Assembly (NCBI GenBank): GCA_910587045.1
Contig: CAJULG010000008.1
Span: 1 to 64,000, forward strand
DNA from: an uncultured Lachnospiraceae bacterium
Lineage (GTDB): Bacteria; Bacillota; Clostridia; Lachnospirales; Lachnospiraceae
Direction of reading: 5' to 3'
Length of the DNA: 64,000 nt
The notes under the pieces are model-generated. The model was not told the DNA's origin. It saw nothing but the letters and a program-made list of their open reading frames with translations, and did no database searches. A program made the position numbers and the translations under genes. Of this stretch, positions 63,609 to 64,000 are shown piece by piece (position 1 is the first letter of the stretch; each line of letters begins with the position of its first letter).

Positions 63609-64000
63609 ATGAATGATGTTGTGATAATGGCACTCCTTGCAACGCTGGGTACATGGCTGATTACTGCGCTGGGTGCTGCAACGGTAGTGTTTTTTAAAAA
63701 GCCGAATCCCAGGGGGTTGAACCTGATGCTGGGTTTTGCTGCAGGGGTTATGATTGCTGCCAGTTTCTGGTCGCTGCTCCAGCCTGCGATCGAACGGGCG
63801 GAGGCCATCGCGACGCTGCCGGCCTGCCTGGTTGCAACAGGAGGATTTTTATGCGGAGCGTTTTTTATGTGGGTATCCGATAAGGTGGTATGCTATGCGC
63901 GCAGACGAGTGGGTGGCAGTTGTACAGGAGATCGACCGGATGATTGTCTGAACCGGATCATAATGCTGATCTTATCTATTACGCTTCATAATATTCCGGA
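63609..64000 (+). CDS. ZIP family metal transporter (start only)
   Basis: The first 130 residues are visible before the window ends. Opening membrane helices (TLGTWLITALGAATVVFF, GLNLMLGFAAGVMIAASFWSLL), a long cytoplasmic loop, and the family metal site beginning HNIPE at the edge. Imports divalent metals such as zinc. GGGAGG site 8-10 bp before the ATG. Truncated only by the window. Confidence 0.88.
   Translation, partial: MNDVVIMALLATLGTWLITALGAATVVFFKKPNPRGLNLMLGFAAGVMIAASFWSLLQPAIERAEAIATLPACLVATGGFLCGAFFMWVSDKVVCYARRRVGGSCTGDRPDDCLNRIIMLILSITLHNIP

Overview
The window looks like the chromosome of a Gram-positive, low-to-mid GC gut Clostridium, most likely a Lachnospiraceae member. The basis is the S10-spc-alpha ribosomal gene order running into secY-adk-map-infA-rpmJ-rpsM-rpsK-rpsD-rpoA-rplQ, the zinc form of S14, strong AGGAGG ribosome binding sites, a T-box leader, and an ECF transporter module followed by truA and rplM-rpsI. 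The genus assignment is inference; no 16S rRNA or tRNA gene was seen.

Layout. 1-2.8 kb is the end of a mobile element: a tyrosine integrase lacking its N-terminal arm-binding part, a PIN/NYN-type nuclease-like protein and a small membrane protein, ending in inverted and direct repeats. 2.9-12.4 kb carries a low-molecular-weight phosphatase, a chemotaxis receptor, a T-box-controlled leuA, a paaK-ACT-feoAB run and an AIM24-family protein. 12.6-16.6 kb is a compact PAPS-making and PAPS-using operon (cysD, a cysN-cysC fusion and a sulfotransferase). 16.7-27.3 kb holds an M24 peptidase, trkA-trkH, an Lrp regulator, an AraC regulator, methyltransferases and a cardiolipin synthase.

27.3-43.9 kb is the large ribosomal protein supercluster. 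It is preceded by a promoter and a structured leader, and interrupted at two places (27.3 kb and 43.1-43.25 kb) by copies of a hairpin-rich repeat. 44-48.7 kb encodes an ECF transporter core with its two ATPases fused in one chain, truA, and rplM-rpsI. A cluster of five near-consensus DnaA-box-like sequences lies in front of rplM.

48.7-54.2 kb is a defence island: a type III toxin-antitoxin locus (two 38-nt antitoxin repeats, terminator, ToxN/AbiQ-like RNase), a separate orphan antitoxin-like repeat with its own terminator, and an AlwI-type restriction enzyme with two DNA methyltransferases. 54.2-64 kb has a DUF1848 protein with an iron-sulfur-type cysteine motif, azlCD, a deoxyinosine glycosylase, an NSS symporter, a reverse-strand MacAB-like ABC export operon, a MATE exporter behind a riboswitch-like leader, and the start of a ZIP metal transporter.

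The main candidates for new biology are the orphan antitoxin RNA beside the toxin-antitoxin locus, the dispersed multi-hairpin repeat inside ribosomal operons, the PAPS-sulfotransferase operon, the MATE leader RNA and the DnaA-box-like cluster.
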